From Streptomyces sp. AC555_RSS877 (GTDB taxonomy: Bacteria > Actinomycetota > Actinomycetes > Streptomycetales > Streptomycetaceae), in contig NZ_JAGMUK010000001.1 of NCBI RefSeq assembly GCF_019049245.1, forward strand, positions 186,001 through 250,000: a stretch of DNA of 64,000 nt, written 5' to 3'. A program made the position numbers and the translations under genes. The notes under the pieces were generated by a model. It made no database searches, had not been told where the DNA came from, and worked only from the letters and a program-made list of their open reading frames with translations. The stretch's first letter is position 1, and every line of letters begins with the position of its first letter. Positions 26,452-34,275 of this stretch are shown here, one piece after another.

Positions 26452-27224
26452 GTGCCCTGCCCTTCTTCCTGTCCGACCTTGCGCTGCGTCTGCGCCCGGG
26501 TGCGGTGCCGCTGCTCGATCCGCTCGCGGCGCGGGTCGTAGGGCCTCGCCGGCGCCTTCTCGCCGCGGACCTCCTCCAGCTGGCGGGTGATGGCGGCCAT
26601 GATGACCTCGGTCGCCTCCTTCAGAAGCTCGGGGGTCATCTCCCTGTCGTAGAAGCGCGCCAGGTCGACGGGCGGGCCCGCGAGCACGCGGTGGGTCTTG
26701 CGCGGAAACAGTTCGAACCTCTTGGCGTACGGCGGCAGCACCTCGTTGGCGCCCCACTGGGCGACCGGAATCACCGGGCACTTGGTCTGCAGGGCGACCC
26801 GGGCGGCACCGGTCTTGCCGGTCATGGGCCAGCCGTTGGGGTCGCGGGTGAGGGTGCCCTCGGGATAGAAGGCGACGCACTCGCCGCGCTCCACTGCGTC
26901 GATCGCAGCGCGAAAAGCGCTGAGCGCGTCCGTACTCTCGCGGTAGACGGGGATCTGTCCGGTGCCGCGCATCGCGGCACCGACGAATCCCTTACGGAAA
27001 AGGTCGCTCTTCGCCAGGAATCTCGGAACACGGCCGGTGTTGTACTGGAAGTGCCCGTAAGCGAAGGGATCAATGTGCGAATTGTGGTTCACCGCGGTGA
27101 TAAATCCGCCCTCGACCGGAATGTGCTCCATTCCGCGCCAGTGCCGCTTGATCAGAACCACCAGCGGCGGTTTGCACAGGACCGCTGCGAAGCGGTACCA
27201 GAACCCGATTCTGCGGCGGGGCAC
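26448..27224 (-). CDS. plsC: 1-acyl-sn-glycerol-3-phosphate acyltransferase (PlsC family)
   Basis: Membrane-associated acyltransferase that converts lysophosphatidic to phosphatidic acid. 258 residues from a GTG with GGAAGG 8 nt upstream; the long frame above it lacks one. The acyltransferase motifs are in order: NHNSHID (H-x4-D, about 61-67), RGTGQIPVYRES, FYPEGTLTRD (about 118-127) and PVIPVAQWGANEVLP. The hydrophobic N-terminus (FWYRFAAVLCKPPLVVLI) should associate with the membrane. The Arg/Gln-rich tail is disordered. It is the first gene of plsC-gpsA-ddl and divergent from cofC. Confidence 0.93.
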   Translation of the reverse strand: MPRRRIGFWYRFAAVLCKPPLVVLIKRHWRGMEHIPVEGGFITAVNHNSHIDPFAYGHFQYNTGRVPRFLAKSDLFRKGFVGAAMRGTGQIPVYRESTDALSAFRAAIDAVERGECVAFYPEGTLTRDPNGWPMTGKTGAARVALQTKCPVIPVAQWGANEVLPPYAKRFELFPRKTHRVLAGPPVDLARFYDREMTPELLKEATEVIMAAITRQLEEVRGEKAPARPYDPRRERIEQRHRTRAQTQRKVGQEEGQGT

Positions 27225-27378
27225 GCGGACACCTTCCTCTAGGGCCTGGGGGCCGCACAAGTGTCGCCCCAGGCCGCCGGTCTGTCGAGAACACCGTACG
27301 CCCCGGCTCCGCGACCGCCAGATGGTCCTGGTGACGGCTGAGTGACAATGGCCGCGACAAGAGAGGTACGAAACGCTC

Positions 27379-28017
27379 GTGCAGTGGACCTTGGTCATAC
27401 CCGTGAAACCTCTGGCGCGGGCGAAGAGCAGGCTCGCGGACACCGCCTCCGACGGGCTGCGCCCGGGCCTGGCACTCGCCTTCGCCCAGGACACCGTGGC
27501 GGCGGCGCTGGCCTGCCCCGCGGTGAAGGATGTGGCAGTCGTCACGGACGACGCCCTGGCCGGCCGTGAGCTCGGATCGCTGGGCGCCCATATCGTCGCC
27601 GACGAACCGCGCGGCGGCCTGAACGCCGCTCTGGCGCACGCGGCGGCCCTGGTGCGCGCCGCCCGCCCCGAAAGTGCCGTGGCGGCCCTGAACGCCGATC
27701 TTCCGGCGCTGCGTCCGCTGGAATTGGCCCGGGTCCTGGACGCGGCGGCGGAATTCCCGCGCGCTTTTCTCCCGGACGCCGCCGCAATCGGCACCACTCT
27801 GCTGGCCGCGCGCGAAGGCGAGGAATTGCGGCCCGCCTTCGGCACCGATTCCCGAGCCCGTCATCGTGCGTCCGGCGCCGCGGAAATCACGCTCGGCGCG
27901 GTGGATTCCGTACGACAGGACGTGGACACCGGCGACGACCTGCGCGCCGCGCTCGCCCTCGGAGTGGGGCCACGGACGGCCGCGGCGGCCGCGCGGCTGT
28001 TGATCCCCGGGCAGTAG
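27379..28017 (+). CDS. cofC: phospholactate/phosphoenolpyruvate guanylyltransferase (F420 biosynthesis)
   Basis: Activates 2-phospholactate or phosphoenolpyruvate with GTP to build the side chain of coenzyme F420 (CofC in archaeal naming, FbiD in actinobacteria). 212 residues with a nucleotidyltransferase fold: LVIPVKPLARAKSRL at the N-terminus is the family signature, VVTDD and ALNADLPALRP supply metal-binding Asp residues, and FGTDSRARHRASGA follows. It starts at a GTG with GAGAGG 12 nt upstream. The other fbi genes are not in the window. A short OB-like gene follows after 9 bp. Confidence 0.92.
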   Translation: MQWTLVIPVKPLARAKSRLADTASDGLRPGLALAFAQDTVAAALACPAVKDVAVVTDDALAGRELGSLGAHIVADEPRGGLNAALAHAAALVRAARPESAVAALNADLPALRPLELARVLDAAAEFPRAFLPDAAAIGTTLLAAREGEELRPAFGTDSRARHRASGAAEITLGAVDSVRQDVDTGDDLRAALALGVGPRTAAAAARLLIPGQ

Positions 28018-28026
28018 GCTGCCGCC

Positions 28027-28230
28027 ATGCAGGCGACCGCATACACGTACGACCCCGACAGCCGCAGCGGGCAGGTGCTCCTCGACGACGGCACCCCGGT
28101 GCCCTTCGACGCGCCGGCGTTCGACGCGGGCGGGCTCAGACTGCTGCGGCCCGGGCAGCGGGTGCGCGTCGAGACGGAGGGCGAGGGCGAGGCCCGCCGG
28201 ATCACCCTGGTGACGCTCCACACCTTCTGA
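28027..28230 (+). CDS. small cold-shock/OB-fold-like protein
   Basis: 67 residues beginning MQATAYTYDPDSRSGQVLLDDG. The run GQVLLDDGTPVPFDAPAFD, then GLRLLRPGQRVRVE, copies the layout of a cold-shock domain (beta strands 1-3, then the GQRV turn), but the aromatic RNP motifs are poorly kept, so nucleic-acid binding is uncertain. The start lies 9 bp after cofC, suggesting co-transcription. It ends before a strong bidirectional hairpin shared with hupS. Confidence 0.75.
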   Translation: MQATAYTYDPDSRSGQVLLDDGTPVPFDAPAFDAGGLRLLRPGQRVRVETEGEGEARRITLVTLHTF

Positions 28231-28241
28231 ACCCCTGGTGG

Positions 28242-28285
28242 ACACGCCGCGGGCCGGGCTCCGTGGGGAGTCCGGCCCGGCGTGT
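28242..28285. terminator. bidirectional terminator between the OB-like gene and hupS
   Basis: Arms ACACGCC...GGGCCGGGCTCC and GGAGTCCGGCCCGGCGTGT pair over about 19 bp, with a two-base bulge and one G-T pair, around a GTGG loop. It lies between the stop codons of two convergent genes. Confidence 0.75.
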
Positions 28286-28301
28286 GAGTGCCCCTGTGCC
28301 C

Positions 28302-28952
28302 TTACCTCTTGCGGGCGGTGGCCTTCTTGGCGGTGGTGGTGCGGGAGGTCGACTTCTTGGCGGGGGCCTTCTTGGCCGTCGCCTTCTTCGCCGGAGCGCT
28401 CTTGGCCGTCGCCTTCTTGGCGGTGGTCTTCTTCGCGGCGGTGGTGCCGGCGGTCGCCGTGGTCTTCTTGGCGGGCGCCTTCTTCGCCGTGGTCTTCTTC
28501 GCGGTGGCCGTGGTCTTCTTGGCGGGCGCCTTCTTGGCCGTGGCCGTGGTCTTCTTCGCGGCGGTGGTCCTGGTGGTGGCCTTCTTCGCGGCGGCCTTCT
28601 TGACCGTCGCGGAAGCACCGCCGGTCAGGCTGCCCTTGGGGGCCTTCTTGACGGCGACGTCGTTCTTCGGGAGCTTCTTCGAGCCGCTCACCAGGTCCTT
28701 GAAACCCTGGCCCGCACGGAAGCGCGGAACGGAGGTCTTCTTGACCCGAACTCGCTCGCCGGTCTGGGGATTGCGGGCGTAACGAGCGGGACGGTCGACC
28801 TTCTCGAAGGAACCGAAACCGGTGACCGAAACCCTTTCACCTGCGACAACCGCACGGACGACGGCGTCCAGGACCGCGTCGACAGCGTCGGCGGCCTGCT
28901 GACGGCCGCCCATCTTGTCGGCAATCGTTTCTACGAGCTGCGCCTTGTTCAC
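28302..28952 (-). CDS. hupS: HU-family nucleoid protein HupS with lysine-rich tail
   Basis: 216 residues from a GTG with AAGGGGA 5 nt upstream. Residues 1-92 are a standard HU domain: [13 protein letters not shown], the beta-arm block [22 protein letters not shown] with the Arg-Asn-Pro tip, then [12 protein letters not shown]. From about residue 110 the protein is a histone-H1-like tail of AKK, TAKK and APAKK repeats. This two-domain form is HupS, which compacts the chromosome in Streptomyces spores. It has its own upstream promoter-like site and a shared terminator downstream. The tail is coded by direct repeats (gtcttcttggcgggcgcctt), a possible place for length changes. Confidence 0.96.
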   Translation of the reverse strand: MNKAQLVETIADKMGGRQQAADAVDAVLDAVVRAVVAGERVSVTGFGSFEKVDRPARYARNPQTGERVRVKKTSVPRFRAGQGFKDLVSGSKKLPKNDVAVKKAPKGSLTGGASATVKKAAAKKATTRTTAAKKTTATAKKAPAKKTTATAKKTTAKKAPAKKTTATAGTTAAKKTTAKKATAKSAPAKKATAKKAPAKKSTSRTTTAKKATARKR

Positions 28953-29003
28953 GTCTTCCCCTTCGGAGACATTGCCAGAACGAAAGTGTTCAAGCTTTTT
29001 CGC

Positions 29004-29032
29004 ACGTTAGGCAGATATATACCGCAAATCAA
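29004..29032 (-). promoter_or_regulatory. candidate hupS promoter
   Basis: On the minus strand TTGATT (29032-29027) and TAACGT (29009-29004) are separated by 17 bp. This lies in the most A/T-rich stretch of the region, about 50 bp before the GTG of hupS. The spacing and boxes fit a housekeeping-type promoter. It was found by eye only. Confidence 0.5.
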
Positions 29033-29089
29033 ACACGAAACGGGCTTATCACCCGTGCGCCGCAACGAACTCGACTGTCCTGGACTCGT

Positions 29090-29320
29090 TCAGCGTTCCT
29101 CTTCGGGGAATCGACCCGCGTCGAGGTCCGCCACGAACCGCTCCAGACGCCTTGTCGCATCGGCGAGATCGTGCTTGGCCGCGGCCGTAATGACCAGCAG
29201 CTTCCGGGTCAGCGCCATCCGTACGCCCTCCGGGACTTGCAGTGCGCGCACTCTTGTGTGCGCTTCCTTGAGTTGGTCCGCGACTGCCGCATAGAGCTCG
29301 AGTTGGCCGTCGTGTTCCAT
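29090..29320 (-). CDS. conserved hypothetical small helical protein (76 aa)
   Basis: The function is not recognised. The ATG at 29320 (MEHDGQLELYAAVADQL) was chosen because coding character begins there. The protein is almost entirely alpha-helical, with LKEAHTRVRALQVPEGVRMALTRKLL followed by AAKHDLADATRRLERFVADLDAG. It has no signal peptide, cysteines or membrane segments. It is upstream of hupS on the same strand but separated by the hupS promoter region, and downstream of leuD beyond a terminator. I believe similar proteins are conserved in streptomycetes at this place. Confidence 0.65.
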   Translation of the reverse strand: MEHDGQLELYAAVADQLKEAHTRVRALQVPEGVRMALTRKLLVITAAAKHDLADATRRLERFVADLDAGRFPEEER

Positions 29321-29507
29321 GCACAGATTGTGCCATCTGGGGCGAGTTGTCGCCTGCTCAGGGTGCAACTGCCGCCTCGAACGGCCTCCCGGGCGCCTGT
29401 CGGAGCCGCGGTCACAACGATCGCGTACCCCGGCAACAACCGTCCTAACGTGGGAAGTTGACAAGCGCGATCGCGCAGCGCAGGGCCGTTCGGGTGCAGA
29501 CATGGCT

Positions 29508-29536
29508 GTACCCCCGATCGGGCCGATCGGGGGTAC
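29508..29536 (-). terminator. 29-bp perfect palindrome downstream of leuCD
   Basis: Arms of 14 bp (GTACCCCCGATCGG and its complement) around a single base. It lies 62 bp past the leuD stop codon, the right place for the leuCD terminator. The tight single-base centre would open to a small loop in RNA, or it could be a protein-binding site. Confidence 0.65.
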
Positions 29537-29597
29537 GGCGGGGGTGTCGCGGTGGCCGAAACTCGACCTGTTCGGTCGCTCGGGGCGTCCGCCCGGG

Positions 29598-30191
29598 TCA
29601 GATCTGGAGCGTCCTCGGCTTGTACGACGGGCGCTTGGCCTCGTACGCGGCGATGTGGGGCTCGTTCTGCAGGGTGATGGAGATGTCGTCCAGCCCGTTC
29701 AGCAGCCGCCAACGGGCGTTCTCGTCGAGTTCGAAGGCAGCGGTGATGCCCTCTGCGCGCACCTCACGAGCCTCAAGGTCCACAGTGACCTCAGCAGTCG
29801 CGTCCTTCTCCGTGAGCTCCTGCAGCGCGTTCACGATCTTCTCCTCCAGAACCACCGTGAGCAGGCCGTTCTTGAGCGAGTTGCCGCGGAAGATGTCCGC
29901 GAAGCGGGAGGAGATGACGGCCTTGAAGCCGAAGTTCTGCAGTGCCCACACGGCGTGCTCACGGGAGGAGCCGGTGCCGAAGTCGGGGCCGGCGACCAGG
30001 ACGGTCGCGCCCTTGCGCTCGGGCTGGTTGAGGATGAAGGACGGGTCCTTGCGCCAGGCCTCGAACAGCCCGTCCTCGAAGCCGTCCCGGGTCACCTTCT
30101 TGAGCCAGTGAGCAGGGATGATCTGGTCGGTGTCGACGTTGCTGCGCCGCAGCGGGACGGCCCGGCCGGTGTGCGTGGTGAATGCTTCCAT
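29598..30191 (-). CDS. leuD: 3-isopropylmalate dehydratase small subunit
   Basis: Swivel-domain subunit of isopropylmalate isomerase (leucine biosynthesis), which interconverts 2- and 3-isopropylmalate with LeuC. 197 residues. Motifs are [14 protein letters not shown] (about 18-31), [18 protein letters not shown] (about 69-86, substrate-binding Ser/Arg) and [18 protein letters not shown]. It starts 5 bp after the leuC stop codon, so it is in the same operon. No frame defects are seen. Confidence 0.97.
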   Translation of the reverse strand: MEAFTTHTGRAVPLRRSNVDTDQIIPAHWLKKVTRDGFEDGLFEAWRKDPSFILNQPERKGATVLVAGPDFGTGSSREHAVWALQNFGFKAVISSRFADIFRGNSLKNGLLTVVLEEKIVNALQELTEKDATAEVTVDLEAREVRAEGITAAFELDENARWRLLNGLDDISITLQNEPHIAAYEAKRPSYKPRTLQI

Positions 30192-30196
30192 GACTC

Positions 30197-31627
30197 TCAG
30201 ACTCCAGCGGGCGTACGGGTCTCGGCGTCGGACAGGTCGGCCGGCGAGGCCAGGTGGCCCAGGACCGCCGTCGCGGCTGCGACCTGCGGCGACACCAGGT
30301 GCGTACGACCGCCCTTGCCCTGCCGTCCCTCGAAGTTGCGGTTGGAGGTGGACGCGGAGCGCTCACCGGGGGCCAGCTGGTCGGGGTTCATGCCCAGACA
30401 CATCGAGCAGCCCGCGTGCCGCCACTCGGCGCCGGCGTCCTTGAAGACGACGTCCAGACCCTCGGAGACGGCCTGCAGACCGACCCGCGCGGAGCCCGGG
30501 ACGACCAGCATCCGTACGCCGTCGGCGACTTTGCGGCCCTTCACGAGCTCGGCGGCGGCGCGCAGGTCCTCGATGCGGCCGTTGGTGCACGAGCCTACGA
30601 AGACGGTGTCCACCTTGATGGAGCGCAGCGGCTGCCCGGCCTCCAACCCCATGTACTCCAGGGCCCTTTCGGCGGCGTGGCGCTCCGAAGCGTCTTCGTA
30701 CGAAGCAGGATCGGGGACGTGCGCCGAAAGCGGCGCGCCCTGGCCGGGGTTGGTGCCCCAGGTGACGAACGGCGCCAGCTCTTCGGCCTCGATCACGACC
30801 TCGGCGTCGAACTCGGCGTCGTCGTCGGTCCTGAGCGTCTTCCAGTACGCGACGGCCGCGTCCCAGTCCTCGCCCTTGGGGGCGTGCGGACGGCCCTCGA
30901 GGTACTCGAAGGTGGTCTCGTCGGGGGCGATCATGCCCGCGCGGGCGCCGGCCTCGATCGACATGTTGCAGATGGTCATGCGGGCTTCCATCGAGAGCTG
31001 CTCGATGGCGGAGCCGCGGTACTCCAGGACGTAGCCCTGGCCGCCGCCCGTACCGATCTTGGCGATGATCGTCAGGATCAGGTCCTTGGCGGTGACGCCG
31101 TCGGGCAGATCGCCGTTGACGGTGATGGCCATGGTCTTCGGGCGGGCCATGGGCAGCGTCTGGGTGGCCAGCACGTGCTCGACCTGGGAGGTGCCGATGC
31201 CGAACGCCAGACCGCCGAAGGCGCCGTGCGTGGAGGTGTGGGAGTCGCCGCAGACGACCGTCATGCCGGGCTGGGTCAGGCCCAGCTGCGGGCCGACGAC
31301 GTGCACGACGCCCTGCTCGACGTCGCCCAGCGGATGCAGCCGGACACCGAAGTCGGCGCAGTTCTTGCGCAGCGTCTCCAGCTGGATCCGGGACACCGGG
31401 TCGGCGATGGGCTTGTCGATGTCGAGGGTCGGGGTGTTGTGGTCCTCGGTCGCGATGGTCAGATCGAGGCGGCGCACCTGGCGACCGGTCTTGCGGAGGC
31501 CGTCGAAGGCCTGCGGGCTGGTCACCTCGTGCAGCAGGTGCAGATCGATGAAGAGGAGGTCGGGCTCGCCCTCGGCGCGCCGGACGACGTGGTCGTCCCA
31601 GACCTTCTCCGCGAGTGTCCTACCCAT
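30197..31627 (-). CDS. leuC: 3-isopropylmalate dehydratase large subunit
   Basis: Aconitase-type [4Fe-4S] subunit of isopropylmalate isomerase. 476 residues from an ATG preceded by GGAGGGAAAGCG; the longer frame upstream is excluded on this ground. [14 protein letters not shown] (about 130-143) is the substrate and cluster region. The three cluster cysteines are in FVGSCTNGR (one) and [12 protein letters not shown] (two). [10 protein letters not shown] opens the protein. The gene is divergent from ndgR across 188 bp that contain a palindromic operator, the arrangement in which NdgR/AreB proteins control leuCD in Streptomyces. Confidence 0.97.
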   Translation of the reverse strand: MGRTLAEKVWDDHVVRRAEGEPDLLFIDLHLLHEVTSPQAFDGLRKTGRQVRRLDLTIATEDHNTPTLDIDKPIADPVSRIQLETLRKNCADFGVRLHPLGDVEQGVVHVVGPQLGLTQPGMTVVCGDSHTSTHGAFGGLAFGIGTSQVEHVLATQTLPMARPKTMAITVNGDLPDGVTAKDLILTIIAKIGTGGGQGYVLEYRGSAIEQLSMEARMTICNMSIEAGARAGMIAPDETTFEYLEGRPHAPKGEDWDAAVAYWKTLRTDDDAEFDAEVVIEAEELAPFVTWGTNPGQGAPLSAHVPDPASYEDASERHAAERALEYMGLEAGQPLRSIKVDTVFVGSCTNGRIEDLRAAAELVKGRKVADGVRMLVVPGSARVGLQAVSEGLDVVFKDAGAEWRHAGCSMCLGMNPDQLAPGERSASTSNRNFEGRQGKGGRTHLVSPQVAAATAVLGHLASPADLSDAETRTPAGV

Positions 31628-31779
31628 CGCTTTCCCTCCGGCCGGAAAAGGTGCCCCGGCCCAACTAGAGATCTTGAGGATGCGGCGCCCGCACCCCTGT
31701 TCCCGGGCGTCCGCCACCGGACCCGTTGGTCTGCGGGCCGCTGTGTCTTCAAGAGTGGCGTGTTCCACCGAAAATTGAA

Positions 31780-31806
31780 CTTGCGTTTCACAGAGTGAGA
31801 CGCGAG
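31780..31806. promoter_or_regulatory. NdgR/AreB-type operator between leuC and ndgR
   Basis: The imperfect palindrome CTTGCGTTTCAC-aga-GTGAGACGCGAG has 10 of 12 arm positions paired. It ends 9 bp before the ATG of ndgR, so binding there would block ndgR expression and affect the divergent leuC promoter. IclR-type regulators of this subgroup are known to bind this intergenic region. Confidence 0.65.
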
Positions 31807-31815
31807 TATCGTTTC

Positions 31816-32532
31816 ATGGACAACAGTAGCGGCGTCGGCGTTCTGGACAAGGCAGCCCTTGTCCTGAGCGCCCTGGAGTCCGGTCCGGCCACCCTCGCGG
31901 GTCTGGTCGCGGCCACCGGACTGGCACGACCCACGGCCCACCGGCTGGCCGTGGCTCTGGAACACCACCGCATGGTGGCGCGTGACATGCAGGGCCGTTT
32001 CATTCTCGGCCCGCGGCTCGCCGAGCTGGCCGCGGCCGCCGGCGAGGACCGCCTCCTCGCCACGGCGGGCCCGGTGCTCACCCACCTCCGGGACATCACG
32101 GGCGAGAGCGCCCAGCTCTACCGCCGCCAGGGCGACATGCGCATCTGCGTCGCCGCGGCGGAGCGCCTGTCCGGCCTGCGGGACACCGTCCCGGTCGGCT
32201 CGACGCTCACGATGAAGGCGGGCTCGTCCGCGCAGATCCTGATGGCCTGGGAGGAGCCGGAGCGCCTGCACCGGGGCCTGCAGGGCGCCCGCTTCACGGC
32301 CACCGCACTCTCGGGTGTACGACGCCGGGGCTGGGCCCAGTCCATCGGCGAGCGCGAGCCGGGCGTCGCGTCCGTCTCCGCGCCCGTGCGCGGCCCCTCG
32401 AACCGCGTGGTGGCCGCCGTCTCGGTCTCCGGCCCCATCGAGCGCCTGACGCGCCACCCGGGCCGCATGCACGCCCAGGCCGTCATCGACGCCGCCGGCC
32501 GCCTCTCCGAGGCCCTGCGCCGCACGGGCTGA
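31816..32532 (+). CDS. ndgR: IclR-family regulator of leucine/nitrogen metabolism (NdgR/AreB type)
   Basis: 238 residues, the length of S. coelicolor NdgR. The ATG at 31816 (MDNSSGVGVLDKAALVLSAL) is the family start; the frame above it covers the operator. The winged-helix domain lies at about 10-70 (TLAGLVAATGLARPTAHRLA). The IclR effector domain follows, with MRICVAAAERLSGLRDTVPVG and GAR-type loops. NdgR governs leuCD and other amino-acid genes and affects antibiotic production. It is divergent from leuCD, with an operator overlapping its own start region, which indicates autoregulation. A strong terminator follows. Confidence 0.93.
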   Translation: MDNSSGVGVLDKAALVLSALESGPATLAGLVAATGLARPTAHRLAVALEHHRMVARDMQGRFILGPRLAELAAAAGEDRLLATAGPVLTHLRDITGESAQLYRRQGDMRICVAAAERLSGLRDTVPVGSTLTMKAGSSAQILMAWEEPERLHRGLQGARFTATALSGVRRRGWAQSIGEREPGVASVSAPVRGPSNRVVAAVSVSGPIERLTRHPGRMHAQAVIDAAGRLSEALRRTG

Positions 32533-32564
32533 GGCCTTTCGGGACAACCGCTTCAGGGACATCA

Positions 32565-32606
32565 GCGAGAAGGGCCTGCCTCAACGCCGCGGCAGGCCCT
32601 TCTCGC
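32565..32606 (+). terminator. terminator of ndgR
   Basis: 16-bp perfect arms GCGAGAAGGGCCTGCC and GGCAGGCCCTTCTCGC around a 10-base loop, 32 bp after the ndgR stop codon. The T tract is poor, as is common at high G+C. Confidence 0.8.
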
Positions 32607-32795
32607 TCCCTCGAGCCGATCTCAGATGTTCCTTTCGCCGCCTTCTCCGCCGCCGCGACGCAAAGGGCGGGGATCCCGAACTGATCGTGGGGTACGGCCG
32701 GTTGACGCACTCGTCGAGCCGGTGCTCCGGGCGCTGCACCGGCTGACGCAAGAGGAGTCAGCGCGGAGACACGGCTTCGAGTAGGCCCGGGAACG
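32607..32795. other. short spacer between ndgR terminator and tRNA array, no supported gene
   Basis: A 52-codon plus-strand frame (32626-32784, ending ARRHGFE) is open but has no ribosome-binding site and no recognisable family. It may be a gene remnant. Nothing else was seen in it. Confidence 0.35.
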
Positions 32796-32829
32796 CCTCA
32801 GGGCCCCCACCGAAGTGGAGGCCCTGAGG
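32796..32829 (-). terminator. terminator of the tRNA array
   Basis: Arms CCTCAGGGCC and GGCCCTGAGG plus an inner CCAC/GTGG stem. The minus-strand loop is TTCG. It lies 10 bp past the last tRNA-Glu in the direction of transcription. Confidence 0.75.
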
Positions 32830-32838
32830 ACTCGCATG

Positions 32839-32911
32839 TACCCCCGACCGGATTCGAACCGGCGCTACCGCCTTGAGAGGGCGGCGTGCTAGGCCGCTAC
32901 ACAACGGGGGC
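32839..32911 (-). tRNA. tRNA-Glu (CTC)
   Basis: 73 nt. Acceptor GCCCCCG/CGGGGGT, discriminator A and T-arm GGTTCGAATCC are present. Anticodon stem CCGCC/GGCGG encloses loop CTCTCAA, so the anticodon is CUC. CCA is not encoded. It is the last gene of the five-tRNA transcript. Confidence 0.95.
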
Positions 32912-32939
32912 CTGGACTCTGCGTTTCCGCAGGTCCGAG

Positions 32940-33011
32940 CTGGTCTACCTGGACTCGAACCAAGAATGACGGTACCAGAAACCGTAGTGTTGCCAATTAC
33001 ACCATAGACCA
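32940..33011 (-). tRNA. tRNA-Gln (CTG)
   Basis: 72 nt. Acceptor TGGTCTA/TAGACCA, discriminator G. Anticodon stem ACGGT/ACCGT encloses loop TTCTGGT, anticodon CUG. T-arm GGTTCGAGTCC. CCA is not encoded. It differs from the other tRNA-Gln in the acceptor, D-arm, anticodon-loop and variable regions. Confidence 0.95.
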
Positions 33012-33031
33012 ATGTGGTTCAGACCAATTCG

Positions 33032-33104
33032 TACCCCCGACCGGATTCGAACCGGCGCTACCGCCTTGAGAGGGCGGCGTGCTAGGCCGCTACACAACGG
33101 GGGC
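33032..33104 (-). tRNA. tRNA-Glu (CTC), second copy
   Basis: 73 nt, identical in sequence to the tRNA-Glu at 32839-32911, with the same anticodon loop CTCTCAA. Confidence 0.95.
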
Positions 33105-33166
33105 CCTAGCGATCCTGCATGAGAGTCAGCGGGTGCGACCCGTACTGTCCCCCTGGGAAGGATCTG

Positions 33167-33239
33167 TACCCCCGACCGGATTCGAACCGGCGCTACTGCC
33201 TTGAGAGGGCAGCGTGCTAGGCCGCTACACAACGGGGGC
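33167..33239 (-). tRNA. tRNA-Glu (CTC), third copy
   Basis: 73 nt. Same body as the other two copies except for one compensated base pair in the anticodon stem (CTGCC/GGCAG instead of CCGCC/GGCGG), so folding is kept. Confidence 0.95.
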
Positions 33240-33281
33240 TTCGCGGAGATGACCTCCGCTTTTGCAGATGAGCTCTGCGAG

Positions 33282-33353
33282 CTGGCCTACCTGGACTCGA
33301 ACCAAGACTAACGGAACCAGAAACCGTCGTGCTGCCAATTACACCATAGGCCA
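33282..33353 (-). tRNA. tRNA-Gln (CTG), first in the transcript
   Basis: 72 nt. Acceptor TGGCCTA/TAGGCCA, discriminator G, anticodon CUG in loop TTCTGGT. It has compensated acceptor changes relative to the tRNA-Gln at 32940-33011. It lies nearest to the presumed promoter in the spacer before the HAD gene. Confidence 0.95.
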
Positions 33354-33445
33354 CTGGAACTCAAGCCCCTGTGGGGATCTTGCTCCTAGTGTGCTCCCCC
33401 GGGTTCCGGCCTTTCGGCCCGCACCCCGGCGGCGCAGGAAGAACA

Positions 33446-34177
33446 TTACCCGAAGGTGGACGGGGCTCCAAAACGGGTATCCGCGCCGAGGATCGCGGGG
33501 AGTTCGGCGAGCGAGGCGATCCGGTGCGGACCGCCGAAGGCGTCACCGACGGTGTGGACTCCCTCGCGGTCGATCCAGACCGACAGCAGTCCGGCGTCGG
33601 CGGCGCCCCGCCCGTCGATCTCCGGGTGGTCGCCGACGTACGCCACTTGGTGCGGGGCCAGCTCCAGGGCGTCACAGGCGGCCAGGAAGGCTCCGGCCTC
33701 GGGCTTGGAGACGCCGAGCTCCGCCGCGCACAGGATGATCTCGAAGCGGTCGTGCACACCGAGGACGCGCAGCTTGCGGTCCTGGACGTGAATGCTGGAG
33801 TTGGACAGCACGCCGTGGCGGTGGCTGGCGGCAAGGGCGTCCAGGGCGGGCAGGACGTCCGGGAAGAGGGCCCAGGCGGTCTCGTAGTGCGCGATGTACC
33901 GCTCGAACCACGCGTCGGCGTCGGCGTCGCTGAGCTCCTCGCCCAGGAACACCCGTACACGGTCCCGGCGCTGCCCCTGGAAGGAGGTCTCCCCCGCCGA
34001 GAACCGCGCCCACTGCCGGTCCGTGATCTCCCGCCACCGCGCGATGGCCTGCTCGACACTGTCGTACGCGTCGAGCAGCCCCTCGGCCGCGAGATGGACG
34101 CGCATGCCGACACGGTCGGCCGCGGTGTAGTCGAAGAGGGTGTCGTCGACGTCCCAGACCACGGCGCGAATGCTCAT
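33446..34177 (-). CDS. HAD-superfamily (subfamily IA) hydrolase
   Basis: 243 residues. Motif I is VVWDVDDTLFDYTAADRVG (Asp nucleophile and general acid within DVDDT, residues 9-13). Motif II is VLSNSS, motif III Lys lies in LGVSKPEAGAF, and motif IV is VAYVGDHPEIDGRGAADAG. The alpha-helical cap between motifs I and II marks subclass I, so small phosphometabolites are likely substrates. The substrate cannot be told. It is placed between gltX and the tRNA array on the same strand, but the terminator before it suggests separate transcription. Confidence 0.9.
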   Translation of the reverse strand: MSIRAVVWDVDDTLFDYTAADRVGMRVHLAAEGLLDAYDSVEQAIARWREITDRQWARFSAGETSFQGQRRDRVRVFLGEELSDADADAWFERYIAHYETAWALFPDVLPALDALAASHRHGVLSNSSIHVQDRKLRVLGVHDRFEIILCAAELGVSKPEAGAFLAACDALELAPHQVAYVGDHPEIDGRGAADAGLLSVWIDREGVHTVGDAFGGPHRIASLAELPAILGADTRFGAPSTFG

Positions 34178-34226
34178 GGTCCGACGGTAACGCGAGGACC
34201 CGCGCCACGTCCGGCGGAACGACGGA

Positions 34227-34259
34227 GGGGCGGCCGCCCGTGATCCGGGTGGCCGCCCC
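34227..34259. terminator. terminator downstream of gltX
   Basis: 14-bp arms GGGGCGGCCGCCCG and CGGGTGGCCGCCCC with one G-T pair around a TGATC loop. It lies 17 bp past the gltX stop codon on the minus strand. Confidence 0.8.
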
Positions 34260-34275
34260 TACACGCGCGCGTGCG

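Noticed and set aside
28302-28660. Lysine-rich repeat region of hupS considered as a separate repeat element
   Set aside because: It is the in-frame H1-like tail expected for HupS; the DNA repeats follow from the repeated AKK codons.
32626-32784. 52-codon plus-strand frame between ndgR and the tRNA array, considered as an integrase or regulator remnant next to a tRNA 3' end
   Set aside because: No ribosome-binding site, no motif and no repeat of the tRNA 3' end nearby to mark an attachment site.
32839-33353. Repeated tRNA units considered as a CRISPR-like or tandem repeat array
   Set aside because: Each unit folds as a complete tRNA with a valid anticodon loop; spacing and content are those of a tRNA operon.
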